Part shown: positions 32,476-41,297 of the stretch, in pieces
Numbering within the stretch: the first letter of the stretch is position 1
Layout: each line of letters begins with the position of its first letter
DNA from: Pseudomonas sp. TH43
Lineage (GTDB): Bacteria > Pseudomonadota > Gammaproteobacteria > Pseudomonadales > Pseudomonadaceae
Length of the DNA stretch: 64,000 bases
Assembly (NCBI RefSeq): GCF_016650635.1
Contig: NZ_JAEKFI010000004.1
Span: forward strand, 372,001-436,000
Direction of reading: 5' to 3'
Program-made: the position numbers and the translations under genes
The notes under the pieces: model-generated
Database searches by the model: none
Told to the model about the DNA's origin: nothing
What the model saw: only the letters and a program-made list of their open reading frames with translations

Positions 32476-34155
32476 ATGAGCATGCTCAAAGATCCGTCTT
32501 CGAAATACCGCGCGTTCCCCGTCATCAACCTGCCGGATCGTACCTGGCCGTCGAAAACCATCGACGCCGCGCCGATCTGGTGCAGCTCCGACCTGCGTGA
32601 CGGCAACCAGTCGCTGATCGAGCCGATGGACGCGGTCAAGAAGCTGCGCTTCTGGAAAACGCTGGTGCAGGTCGGCGTGAAGGAAATCGAAGCGTCGTTC
32701 CCGGCTGCTTCGCAAACCGACTTCGACTTCGTGCGTACCCTCATCGAGGAAGGCCACATCCCGGACGACACCACCATTCAGGTGCTGACCCAGGGCCGTG
32801 AAGACCTGATCGAGCGCACCTTCGAATCCCTGCGCGGCGCGAAGAAAGCCATCGTGCACTTGTACAACGCTACCTCACCGTCTTTCCGTCGCATCGTCTT
32901 CAACCAAGACAAGGACGGCATCAAGGCCATCGCCGTCAACGCGGCCAAGCTGTTCGTCAAATACGCCGCGATGCAGCCGGACACCGAGTGGACCTTCGAA
33001 TACTCGCCGGAAACCTTCAGCGCCACTGAGCTGGAGTTCGCCAAGGAAGTCTGTGACGCGGTAATCGAGGTGTGGAACCCGACGCCTGAGCACAAGATGA
33101 TCCTCAACCTGCCGGCCACCGTTGAATGCGCAACGCCGAACATCTACGCCGACCAGATCGAGTGGTTCGGCCGCAACATCAATCGTCGTGACAGCGTGAT
33201 CATCAGCCTGCACACGCACAACGACCGTGGCACTGGCGTCGCTGCCACCGAGCTGGGCCTGATGGCTGGTGCCGATCGCGTCGAAGGCTGCCTGTTCGGC
33301 AACGGCGAGCGGACCGGCAACGTCGACCTCGTCACTGTTGCCCTGAACATGTACACCCAGGGTCTCGACCCTCAACTGGACTTCTCCGACATCGACGGCG
33401 TGCGCAAAGTCGTCGAAGAGTGCAACCAGATTCAGGTTCACCCACGTCACCCGTACGTTGGCGACCTGGTGCACACCGCGTTCTCCGGCTCGCACCAGGA
33501 TGCCATCCGCAAAGGCTTCTCTCAGCAGAAACCGGACGCTCTTTGGGAAGTGCCGTACTTGCCGATCGACCCGGCCGATATCGGCCGCAGCTACGAGGCG
33601 GTGATCCGCGTCAACAGCCAGTCGGGCAAGGGCGGCATCGCTTACTTGCTGGAGCAGGAATACGGCATCAGCCTGCCACGTCGCATGCAGATCGAGTTCA
33701 GCCAGGTCGTGCAGCGTGAAACCGACCGCCTGGGCCTGGAGATGACCGCCAAGCAGATTCACTCGCTGTTGATCAGCGAATACCTGCAAGCCAACACTCC
33801 GTACGCGCTGGTCAGCCATCGCCTGCAGGAAGAAAACGGCAACAGCAACGTCGAAGTGGAAGTGGCGAGCCAGGGTCAGGGCGAAACCAACCTGCACTGG
33901 CGCGGCAAGGGCAACGGTGCGCTGGAAGCACTGGTGGCCGGTCTGCCGGTTCCGGTGGAAATCATGGACTACAACGAACACGCGATCGGCGCGGGCACCA
34001 ACGCCAAAGCGGCGGCCTACATCGAGCTGCGTGTGAACGGCGAGCGTGCAGTGCACGGCGTGGGCATCGACGAAAACATCACCACGGCCAGCTTCAAGGC
34101 GCTGTTCAGCGCGCTGAACCGATCGTTGAGCCAGCCTGAGGCGAAAGCGGCTTAA
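32476..34155 (+). CDS. leuA: 2-isopropylmalate synthase
   Basis: 559 residues (long, actinobacterial/Pseudomonas-type LeuA). The ATG at 32476 has AAGGA 8 bases upstream; the frame is open upstream to 32356, across the small ORF, but that is leader. The barrel domain has the metal/substrate motif CSSDLRDGNQSLIEPM (about residues 36-51), HTHNDRGTGVA with the metal-binding histidines, and the C-terminal regulatory domain that binds leucine (about 430-559). It condenses 2-ketoisovalerate and acetyl-CoA, the first step to leucine. It is followed by a strong terminator. Confidence 0.96.
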   Translation: MSMLKDPSSKYRAFPVINLPDRTWPSKTIDAAPIWCSSDLRDGNQSLIEPMDAVKKLRFWKTLVQVGVKEIEASFPAASQTDFDFVRTLIEEGHIPDDTTIQVLTQGREDLIERTFESLRGAKKAIVHLYNATSPSFRRIVFNQDKDGIKAIAVNAAKLFVKYAAMQPDTEWTFEYSPETFSATELEFAKEVCDAVIEVWNPTPEHKMILNLPATVECATPNIYADQIEWFGRNINRRDSVIISLHTHNDRGTGVAATELGLMAGADRVEGCLFGNGERTGNVDLVTVALNMYTQGLDPQLDFSDIDGVRKVVEECNQIQVHPRHPYVGDLVHTAFSGSHQDAIRKGFSQQKPDALWEVPYLPIDPADIGRSYEAVIRVNSQSGKGGIAYLLEQEYGISLPRRMQIEFSQVVQRETDRLGLEMTAKQIHSLLISEYLQANTPYALVSHRLQEENGNSNVEVEVASQGQGETNLHWRGKGNGALEALVAGLPVPVEIMDYNEHAIGAGTNAKAAAYIELRVNGERAVHGVGIDENITTASFKALFSALNRSLSQPEAKAA

Positions 34156-34172
34156 GCGTTCGCTGAAACGCG

Positions 34173-34208
34173 AAAGGCCCCGAAGTGCGAACTTCGGGGC
34201 CTTTTTTT
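34173..34208 (+). terminator. Rho-independent terminator of leuA
   Basis: 13-base stem AAGGCCCCGAAGT / ACTTCGGGGCCTT with a GCGA loop and seven T, 18 bases after the stop codon. Confidence 0.95.
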
Positions 34209-34239
34209 GCCTCATGGTTTTTTACCGATTTCAAAGCCC

Positions 34240-34309
34240 CCTTCGCGAGCAGGCTCGCTCCCACAGGAGATCGCGTTCCAAATGTGGGAGCGAGCCTGCT
34301 CGCGAAAGC
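34240..34309. repeat. REP-like inverted pair
   Basis: CCTTCGCGAGCAGGCTCGCT plus CCCACA on the left and TGTGGGAGCGAGCCTGCTCG plus CGAAAG on the right. Family of 8448-8537. Confidence 0.9.
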
Positions 34310-34333
34310 GGCCTGCCCGCCATCCCATCAATA

Positions 34334-35125
34334 TCAGGTGAACTCGAAATTATCCGCGTCGAGGTTTGCCGGGAAACGCTCGCGATAGGCCGCCAGCGGT
34401 GCAGCCTCCAGAACAGCCTTGAACACGCCGTCCGCCTCCCCCGCCGCGAGCAAGGTTTCACCCTGAAAATCCAGCACCTGGCTGTCGCCTGTGTAGGCAA
34501 AACCTTTGCCGTCGGTGCCGACACGATTCACCGCCGCCACGTAGCAAAGGTTTTCGATGGCGCGCGCCGGCAACAGCCGGTTCCAGTGCAAACGGCGGGC
34601 GCCGGGCCAGTTGGCGGTGTACAGCAACAGATCGGTGTCCTGCGCATCGCGACTCCACACCGGGAAGCGCAGGTCGTAGCAGATCAGTGGACGAATGCGC
34701 CAACCCTTGAGCTCGAACTGCACCTGACGTTCGCCGGGGGTGTAATGATTGTGTTCCCCGGCCATGCGAAACAAGTGGCGCTTGTCGTAATGCAACACTT
34801 CACCGTCCGGCCGCGCCCACAGCAAGCGATTGCGGTGGCTGCCGTCGGCGGCCTGGATGATCACGCTGCCGGTGATCACCGCATTGAGTTTCGCCGCCTG
34901 AACACGCAGCCATTTGCTGGTGGGGCCGTTTTCGGCCTCAGCAAGCGTTTCCGACTCCATGGAGAAACCGGTGGTGAACATCTCCGGCAGGATGATCAGA
35001 TCCGCGCCGCGTGCCTGCTCCAACAGCATTTCAAAATGCTCGAAGTTAGCCTGGCGGTCATGCCAGGCCAGACTGGTCTGGATCAGCGCCAGGTTGAGAT
35101 CGGGTAACGCACTCAAATCACGCAT
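34334..35125 (-). CDS. Carbon-nitrogen hydrolase, omega-amidase-like (YafV/NIT2 type)
   Basis: 263 residues from the ATG at 35125. The nitrilase catalytic triad is intact: Glu48 (ILPEMFTTGF), Lys115 (YDKRHLF) and Cys149 (LICYDLRFP). The sequence is closest to omega-amidases, which hydrolyse the alpha-keto acid amide made when glutamine is the amino donor in a transamination. The gene overlaps the 3' end of the aminotransferase gene by 13 bases. Together they suggest a glutamine transaminase/omega-amidase route, for example in methionine salvage. The frame continues upstream to 35260 inside the aminotransferase gene, but this start gives the normal length. Confidence 0.88.
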   Translation of the reverse strand: MRDLSALPDLNLALIQTSLAWHDRQANFEHFEMLLEQARGADLIILPEMFTTGFSMESETLAEAENGPTSKWLRVQAAKLNAVITGSVIIQAADGSHRNRLLWARPDGEVLHYDKRHLFRMAGEHNHYTPGERQVQFELKGWRIRPLICYDLRFPVWSRDAQDTDLLLYTANWPGARRLHWNRLLPARAIENLCYVAAVNRVGTDGKGFAYTGDSQVLDFQGETLLAAGEADGVFKAVLEAAPLAAYRERFPANLDADNFEFT

Positions 35126-36261
35126 AGTTTTGCCGCCGCTTCTCGCAGCGTTTCCTCGCGTTTGGCGAAGCACAGACGCACCAGGCGCTGGCCTTCGGGT
35201 GGGTTCTGATAGAAGACAGACACGGGAATGCTCGCCACGCCGTGCTCGCGGGTCATCCACATGGCCATCTCGACGTCATTCAAGTCAGGACGAATCTGCG
35301 AGTAGTCGACCAATTGGAAATAGGTGCCGGTGACTCGACTGAAGGTGAATCGCGACGGCGTCAGCAGATCGCAGAACAGATCGCGCTTGGCCTGATAGAA
35401 ACCCGGCAGCTCTTCAACGTGTTCGGGATGCTCGGCCATGTAATCAGCCAAAGCGTATTGCAGCGGGGTGACGCCGCAGAAACTCACGTACTGATGGACT
35501 TTGCGCAACTCGGCAGTCAGCGCCGGTGGTGCGACGACGTAGCCGGTCTTCCAGCCAGTGACGTGGTAGGTCTTGCCGAACGAGCTGACCACGAACGCAC
35601 GTTGATACAGCTCTTCGTGGGCGAGCACGCTGACGTGGGGCACGCCGTCGAACACCAGGTGTTCGTAGACTTCGTCACTGATCAGGTAAATATCACGATC
35701 GCGGATAAGCGCTGCCAGTTGATCGAGTTCCGCACGACTGATCAGTGCGCCGCTCGGGTTGTGCGGGGTATTGATGACGATCATTTTCGTGCGCGGGCTC
35801 AGCGCCGCGGCGAGCTGCTCGAAATCGATGGAAAAGTCGTCCGGATTCAACTGCACATGCACACAACGACCGCCCGCCAACTCCGTCGCCGGTTCGTAGC
35901 TGTCGTAGCACGGATCGAACACGATGACTTCGTCGCCGCTGTGGATAACCGCCTGAATCGCACAGAAGATCGCCTGAGTCGCGCCCGGCGTGACCGTCAC
36001 TTCGTTAACAGCATCGACGTTGACGCCGTAGCTGCGGGCGATCTTCGCGGCAATCTGCTGACGTAGCGCCGGCAAACCGGTCATTGGCGAATATTGGTTA
36101 TGGCCGCTGGCAATATGCCGACCTACCGCGTCGCGCAGCGATTGCGGGCCGTCGAAATCAGGAAAACCCTGGGACAGGTTGATGGCTCCGGTCTGCGCCG
36201 CGAGCTGAGACATCTGCGTGAAAATAGTGATGCCGACATTCGGCAGCTTACTGGTGATCAT
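35113..36261 (-). CDS. Methionine-type PLP-dependent aminotransferase (YbdL/KAT-like)
   Basis: 382 residues, fold-type I aminotransferase, from the ATG at 36261. Substrate-entry text INLSQGFPDFDGP near residue 28, NTPHNPSGALIS (about 164-175), the PLP-binding Asp in ISDEVYEHLVFDG, and the Schiff-base Lys230 in SSFGKTYHVTGWKTGY. The pattern fits YbdL-type methionine aminotransferase / kynurenine aminotransferase. It would transfer the amino group between methionine or glutamine and an alpha-keto acid. The overlapping omega-amidase gene supports glutamine as donor. Confidence 0.88.
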   Translation of the reverse strand: MITSKLPNVGITIFTQMSQLAAQTGAINLSQGFPDFDGPQSLRDAVGRHIASGHNQYSPMTGLPALRQQIAAKIARSYGVNVDAVNEVTVTPGATQAIFCAIQAVIHSGDEVIVFDPCYDSYEPATELAGGRCVHVQLNPDDFSIDFEQLAAALSPRTKMIVINTPHNPSGALISRAELDQLAALIRDRDIYLISDEVYEHLVFDGVPHVSVLAHEELYQRAFVVSSFGKTYHVTGWKTGYVVAPPALTAELRKVHQYVSFCGVTPLQYALADYMAEHPEHVEELPGFYQAKRDLFCDLLTPSRFTFSRVTGTYFQLVDYSQIRPDLNDVEMAMWMTREHGVASIPVSVFYQNPPEGQRLVRLCFAKREETLREAAAKLCVI

Positions 36262-36335
36262 CGGGGGTTCCCTGCTCAACACCCGGCTCTGACGACGGCT
36301 CGGGAGAGACCGAGAATAGCCCATACGGCGCCCAT

Positions 36336-36362
36336 AAAAAAAGGGCGCCCACTGGCACCCTT
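36336..36362 (-). terminator. Rho-independent terminator at the end of the der operon
   Basis: On the minus strand AAGGGTGCC-AGTG-GGCGCCCTT followed by five or more T, with one G-T pair in the stem. It lies beyond the dispersed element at 36388-36520, about 175 bases after the der stop codon, and just upstream of the aminotransferase gene. Confidence 0.85.
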
Positions 36363-36387
36363 CTCTCATTTGTACAACACCAGACCC

Positions 36388-36520
36388 TGTGGCGAGGGGA
36401 TTGATCCCCGTTCTGCTGCGAAGCAGTCGCGAACCCTATGAATGCGGTTTGCCTGCTGCACCTTCGCCACGGGTTTTGGGGCCGCTACGCGACCCAACGG
36501 GGATAAATCCCCTCGCCACA
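36388..36520. repeat. Dispersed palindromic intergenic element, copy 3 of 3
   Basis: TGTGGCGAGGGGATTGATCC plus CCGTTCTGCTGCGAAGCAG on the left; GGGGCCGCTACGCGACCCAA plus CGGGGATAAATCCCCTCGCCACA on the right (given in parts). It lies between der and its terminator. Confidence 0.9.
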
Positions 36521-36534
36521 AAAAGCGCGAAGAA

Positions 36535-38004
36535 TCACTTCTTGTCGCGGCGCTTCTTGTCGGCTTTCTTGTGGTGCGACATCAAACGACGCTTCTTGTT
36601 GACCTGGCGGTCTGTCAGCGTGGTTTTTTTGCCTTCGAACGGGTTGTCGCCGCCCTTGAACTCGATGCGGATCGGCGTACCGACCAGCTTCAGCACACGG
36701 CGGTAAGTGTTCTCCAGATAGCGCACATACGACTTCGGCACTTTCTCGATCTGGTTACCGTGGATCACGATGATCGGCGGGTTCGCACCACCCAAGTGGG
36801 CGTAACGCAGCTTGATCCGGCGGTTGTTGACCATCGGAGGCGCGTGCTCGCCAACGGCGTCTTCGAGAATCTGGGTCAGACGGTTGGTCGGCCAGCGGGT
36901 GACCGCCGACTTGAACGAGTTCTGTACCGAGGCGTAGAGGTTGCCCACGCCAGTACCGTGCAGTGCCGAGATGAAGTGGATGTCGGCGTAATCAACGAAG
37001 AACAGACGACGCTGCAGCTCGACCTTCACGAAGTCGCGCTCGCTCGGCGTCATGCCGTCCCACTTGTTGATCGCGATGACCAGCGCACGGCCCGACTCGA
37101 TGGCGAAGCCCAGCAGGTTGAGGTCGTGATCGACCACGCCTTCGCGGGCGTCCATCACGAAGATCACCACGTTGGCGTCTTTGATCGCCTGCAGGGTTTT
37201 GACCACGGAGAACTTTTCGACTTCTTCGTGGATCTTGCCGCGCTTGCGCACACCGGCGGTGTCGATCAGCGTGTACTTCTCTTCATTCCGTTCGAACGGG
37301 ATGTAGATACTGTCGCGCGTGGTGCCCGGCTGGTCATAGACGATAACCCGGTCTTCACCGAGCATACGGTTGACCAGAGTCGACTTGCCGACGTTCGGAC
37401 GGCCGATGATGGCAATCTTGATCCCGTCTTTTTCGCTTGGGCCAGGAATGCGCTTGGCTTCCTCGCCTTCAGCAACGATCTCTTCTTCGCCGTCTTCCGG
37501 CTCTTCTTCGTCTCGCGGGAATTCACCCAGAGCGATTTCCAGCATCTGTGTGATGCCACGGCCGTGAGCACCGGCGATCGGAATCGCGTGGCCCATGCCC
37601 AGCGGAGCGAATTCAGCGCGGGCCATTTCCGGGTCGATATTGTCGACCTTGTTGGCCACCACGTAGGAGCACTTGTTACGTTTGCGCAGGTGTTCGGCGA
37701 TCATCTGGTCGGCGGCGGTGAAACCGGCCTTGGCATCTACCAGGAACAGCACAACATCTGCTTCTTCAATGGCCAGCAGCGACTGCTCGGCCATTTTTTC
37801 GTCCATACCGTGCTCGTCACCGGAGATACCACCGGTGTCGACCAGAATGTAGGAACGCCCTTGCCACTTGGCCTCACCGTACTGGCGATCACGGGTCAGA
37901 CCGGACAAGTCGCCGACGATGGCGTCGCGAGTCCTGGTCAGGCGGTTGAACAAGGTGGACTTGCCGACGTTCGGTCGGCCCACCAGGGCGATTACGGGAA
38001 CCAT
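36535..38004 (-). CDS. der: Ribosome-biogenesis GTPase Der (EngA)
   Basis: 489 residues from the ATG at 38004; a GTG four codons earlier is possible. Two tandem GTPase domains, each with G1 (GRPNVGKSTLFN near residue 8 and GRPNVGKSTLVN near residue 198), G3 (DTGG and DTAG) and G4 (NKVD and NKWD), separated by an acidic linker (DEEEPEDGEEEI). A KH-like C-terminal domain ends in a very basic tail (KKRRLMSHHKKADKKRRDKK). It is needed for 50S subunit assembly. It is the last gene of the long minus-strand run that begins at iscR. Confidence 0.97.
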   Translation of the reverse strand: MVPVIALVGRPNVGKSTLFNRLTRTRDAIVGDLSGLTRDRQYGEAKWQGRSYILVDTGGISGDEHGMDEKMAEQSLLAIEEADVVLFLVDAKAGFTAADQMIAEHLRKRNKCSYVVANKVDNIDPEMARAEFAPLGMGHAIPIAGAHGRGITQMLEIALGEFPRDEEEPEDGEEEIVAEGEEAKRIPGPSEKDGIKIAIIGRPNVGKSTLVNRMLGEDRVIVYDQPGTTRDSIYIPFERNEEKYTLIDTAGVRKRGKIHEEVEKFSVVKTLQAIKDANVVIFVMDAREGVVDHDLNLLGFAIESGRALVIAINKWDGMTPSERDFVKVELQRRLFFVDYADIHFISALHGTGVGNLYASVQNSFKSAVTRWPTNRLTQILEDAVGEHAPPMVNNRRIKLRYAHLGGANPPIIVIHGNQIEKVPKSYVRYLENTYRRVLKLVGTPIRIEFKGGDNPFEGKKTTLTDRQVNKKRRLMSHHKKADKKRRDKK

Positions 38005-38143
38005 GCGGCTCTCCACTTCGTTATTTCAGAAAATACAAAAGCCGCTGCGAGGCAGCGGCTGGTGCTCGGGGCAACACTGTGGGAGTGAACAGGTTCACTT
38101 CCACAAGTGAAGCTGCCTGGGGTGTTATCCCCAAGCATAGTTG

Positions 38144-39295
38144 TTACTTGATGGTCAGGGCTTCCAGTTTGCCACTGTTGCCATATACATAAATCGTGTC
38201 ACCCACCACCAGCGGACGGGCACGCAGGCCGTCGCTGTCGATGCGCTCACGGCCGACGAAACGACCGTCAACCTGACTCAGCAGGTGCAGATAACCTTCC
38301 AGGTCACCCACTGCAACATAGCTGGAGAACACTTCCGGAGCCGACAGTTGACGGCGAGCCAGCGAATCGTTGCTCCACAAGGCTGTGGTGGAACGTTCGT
38401 CGACGCCTTCAACGGTGCCCGAAGACAGGCTCACATAAACGCTGCCAAAACCCTGGGCAATACCGGCATAGCTCGACGCATCGCGCTGCCAGAGTTGACG
38501 ACCGCTTTCCAGATCGAGTGCCGCTACGCGACCCTGATAGCTGGCAACGTACAGCGTACCGCCGGACAGCAGCAGACCGCCGTCGATGTCGACAACGCGC
38601 TCCAGTTCCGAACGACCCTGTGGAATCGCAATGCGTTGTTCCCAAACCGGCACGCCGTTGGAAATGTCCAGAGCGACTACTTTACCGGTCGACAGGCCAG
38701 CCACCGCAAGGCGGTTGGTGACCAGCGGAGCACTGGTGCCACGCAGGGTCAGAACGGCCGGGGTGCTGTCATACACCCAGCGCTGGCTACCGGTGGAGGC
38801 ATCCAGACCGATCAGACGATCGTCCTGAGTCTGCACCACCACCACGTCGCCGTTGTTGGCCGGCGGCGCGAGGACTTCGCTGGTCACGCGAGCACGCCAC
38901 TTCTCTTCACCGTTGACGGTGTCCAGAGCAACGACTTCGCCTTGCAGCGTGCCAACCAGAACCAGACCGTAACCTACGCCAACGGCGCCGGAGACAGGCA
39001 GTTCAAGATCTTTTTTCCACTTCACGTCGCCATTGCTGCGATCCATGGCCATCACGATGCCCGTGACGTCGGCAGCGTAGATGGTGTCACCGTCAACTGC
39101 CGGTACCAGCATGTTGTAGGTTTCGCCCTGACCGTCACCGATCGAACGACTCCACTGCTTGTGCAGAACCACTTCTTCTTTGAAGTCGGTCAGTTCGGCC
39201 GGTGGCAATTCTTTTTTGCTGTTGCTGCTGCAACCCGCGGCCAGAAGGGCCAGAGCCAGCAATGCTGCATGCTTCCAACGGATCACGTCACGCAT
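38144..39295 (-). CDS. bamB: Outer-membrane protein assembly lipoprotein BamB
   Basis: 383 residues from the ATG at 39295. Lipobox LLAAGC (Cys about 21) followed by SSNSKKE, then an eight-bladed PQQ-like beta-propeller with repeated AxDxxxGxxxW text (VAVGDLEGYLHLLSQVDGR and others). It is part of the BAM complex that inserts beta-barrel proteins into the outer membrane. The start overlaps the end of yfgM by 8 bases, and der follows after about 140 bases. Confidence 0.95.
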   Translation of the reverse strand: MRDVIRWKHAALLALALLAAGCSSNSKKELPPAELTDFKEEVVLHKQWSRSIGDGQGETYNMLVPAVDGDTIYAADVTGIVMAMDRSNGDVKWKKDLELPVSGAVGVGYGLVLVGTLQGEVVALDTVNGEEKWRARVTSEVLAPPANNGDVVVVQTQDDRLIGLDASTGSQRWVYDSTPAVLTLRGTSAPLVTNRLAVAGLSTGKVVALDISNGVPVWEQRIAIPQGRSELERVVDIDGGLLLSGGTLYVASYQGRVAALDLESGRQLWQRDASSYAGIAQGFGSVYVSLSSGTVEGVDERSTTALWSNDSLARRQLSAPEVFSSYVAVGDLEGYLHLLSQVDGRFVGRERIDSDGLRARPLVVGDTIYVYGNSGKLEALTIK

Positions 39296-39929
39296 CCCCT
39301 TTGGCCAGGTCGTCGAGCTTGATTTGAAGGCCACCGACCGCCGCTTCATCCGACAGTGCCGCCTTGGCTTTTTGATACGCCTTGTTCGCGTCATCGGTGC
39401 GGCCCAGCTGTACCAGCAGGTCGCCCTTGAGTTCTTCGCGAGTGGCCAGGAACGCTTTGTCGGCGTCGCCGTCGAGCAGTTTCAGGGCGTCATCGGCCTT
39501 GTTCTGCGCGCCGAGCACCTGCGCCAGACGCTGACGGGCGATTTCGCCCAGCGCCGGGTTGGCCGGTTTGTCGACAATGGCTTTGAGCTCGGTCGCGGCG
39601 TCATCCAGCTTGCCGCTATCGACAGCAACCTTGGCCACGAACAGACTGCCGTACTGCGCGTAGGCAGTACCGCCGAATTCGCTGTTGAGCTTGCCGGCCA
39701 GATCCGCAACGCGCGCCGCATCAGGCTTGCCGTCAGGCGTCAGCGTGGTTTCCAGCAGTTGCTGATAGAGCACCGAGGCGCCTTGCGACTGGTTGCTCTG
39801 GTATTTGTGATAAGCCTGCCAGCCGAACACGATAACCAGTGCCAACAGGCCGCCGGTGACCAGAGGTTTGCCGTTGCGTGTCCACCAGTCCTTCAAATCC
39901 GCCAACTGTTCGTCTTCGGTACTCGACAC
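39288..39929 (-). CDS. yfgM: YfgM, ancillary SecYEG translocon subunit with TPR domain
   Basis: 213 residues. An N-terminal cytoplasmic region with the family motif DEQLADLKDWWTRNG is followed by one membrane helix (LVTGGLLALVIVFGWQAYH, about 22-40), then a periplasmic TPR-like domain (residues 50-213). E. coli YfgM binds the Sec translocon and PpiD and helps hand over exported proteins. It lies between hisS and bamB, the usual gammaproteobacterial order, and is translationally coupled to bamB. Confidence 0.93.
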   Translation of the reverse strand: MSSTEDEQLADLKDWWTRNGKPLVTGGLLALVIVFGWQAYHKYQSNQSQGASVLYQQLLETTLTPDGKPDAARVADLAGKLNSEFGGTAYAQYGSLFVAKVAVDSGKLDDAATELKAIVDKPANPALGEIARQRLAQVLGAQNKADDALKLLDGDADKAFLATREELKGDLLVQLGRTDDANKAYQKAKAALSDEAAVGGLQIKLDDLAKGDA

Positions 39930-39970
39930 CCCAATACTCCTTAATCGCTAAATCGGCTGTTAAGACAGCT

Positions 39971-41260
39971 TCAACCCTGCACGACGCAGGTGGCCAGGTG
40001 AGCGGCGAGCGCATCCCAGGCAATGCTTTGTTGTTCGCCCTGGCCACGCAGGGGTTTGAAACCTACCACTTGCTGGGCCATTTCGTCGTCACCCAGGATC
40101 AGTGCGTACAACGCACCGCTCTTGTCGGCTTTCTTGAACTGGCTTTTGAAACTGCCGGCGCCGGCATTGACTTGCAGACGCAGGTTTGGAAGTTGATCAC
40201 GAACACGCTCAGCCAGAGCCAGACCGGCCAGTTCGGCCTCTTCACCGAAGGCGCAGAGGTAGACGTCGACCTGACGGGAGATCTCTTCGGGGATCTGCTC
40301 GAGGGTTTCGAGCATCAGGACCAGACGCTCGATGCCCATGGCGAAACCGACACCGCTGGTCGGCTTGCCGCCCATCTGCTCGACCAGACCGTCGTAACGA
40401 CCGCCCGCGCAGACAGTGCCCTGAGCACCGAGTTTGTCGGTGACCCATTCGAAAACGGTTTTGCTGTAGTAGTCGAGACCACGCACCAGCTTCGGGTTGA
40501 GCACGTAAGGAATGCCAACGGCATCCAGGCGCGATTTCAAACCTTCAAAGTGAGCGCGGGATTCGTCATCGAGGTAGTCAGCCATCTTCGGCGCATCGAC
40601 CAGCACCGCTTGAGTGTCGGCATTTTTGGTGTCGAGCACGCGCAGCGGGTTGGTTTTCAGACGGCGCTGGCTGTCCTCGTCGAGTTTGTCGTGGTGCGCC
40701 GAGAGATACTCGACCAGCGCTTCACGATAACGACCACGGGACTCGCTGGTACCCAGGCTGTTCAGTTCGAGTTTGACCGCATCACGAATACCCAGCTCGC
40801 CCCACAGACGCCAGGTCATGATGATCAGCTCGGCATCGATGTCCGGACCGTCGAGGTTGAACACCTCCAGACCGATCTGGTGGAACTGGCGATAACGACC
40901 TTTCTGCGGACGCTCGTGACGGAACATCGGACCGATGTACCAGAGTTTCTGGACCTGGCCACCGCCGGTGATGCCATGTTCGAGCACAGCACGCACACAC
41001 GCCGCAGTGCCTTCCGGACGCAAGGTCAGGGAGTCGCCGTTGCGGTCCTCGAAGGTGTACATTTCTTTTTCGACGATGTCGGTCACTTCGCCGATCGAGC
41101 GCTTGAACAGCTCGGTGAACTCGACGATCGGCATACGGATCTGCTTGTAACCGTAGTTATCCAGCAGACGCGCCACAGTGCTCTCGAAATAACGCCACAG
41201 CGGGGTCTGTTCGGGCAGGATGTCATTCATGCCACGAATGGCTTGCAGAGACTTGCTCAC
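39971..41260 (-). CDS. hisS: Histidyl-tRNA synthetase
   Basis: 429 residues, the normal size. Class II synthetase core with motif 2 around FRHERPQKGRYRQFHQIG (about residues 112-129), the histidine-specific LVRGLDYYSKTVFEW (about 258-272) and motif 3 GVGFAMGIERL (about 307-317), then the C-terminal anticodon-binding domain. It charges tRNA-His. It sits between ispG (37 bases upstream) and yfgM. Confidence 0.97.
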   Translation of the reverse strand: MSKSLQAIRGMNDILPEQTPLWRYFESTVARLLDNYGYKQIRMPIVEFTELFKRSIGEVTDIVEKEMYTFEDRNGDSLTLRPEGTAACVRAVLEHGITGGGQVQKLWYIGPMFRHERPQKGRYRQFHQIGLEVFNLDGPDIDAELIIMTWRLWGELGIRDAVKLELNSLGTSESRGRYREALVEYLSAHHDKLDEDSQRRLKTNPLRVLDTKNADTQAVLVDAPKMADYLDDESRAHFEGLKSRLDAVGIPYVLNPKLVRGLDYYSKTVFEWVTDKLGAQGTVCAGGRYDGLVEQMGGKPTSGVGFAMGIERLVLMLETLEQIPEEISRQVDVYLCAFGEEAELAGLALAERVRDQLPNLRLQVNAGAGSFKSQFKKADKSGALYALILGDDEMAQQVVGFKPLRGQGEQQSIAWDALAAHLATCVVQG

Positions 41261-41297
41261 TTTAAATCCTTAAATTCGTTCGGCGCTTCAGTCAGGC

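Noticed and set aside
32875..34215. 446-codon open frame opposite leuA
   Set aside because: Shadow of 2-isopropylmalate synthase; extends into the leuA terminator.
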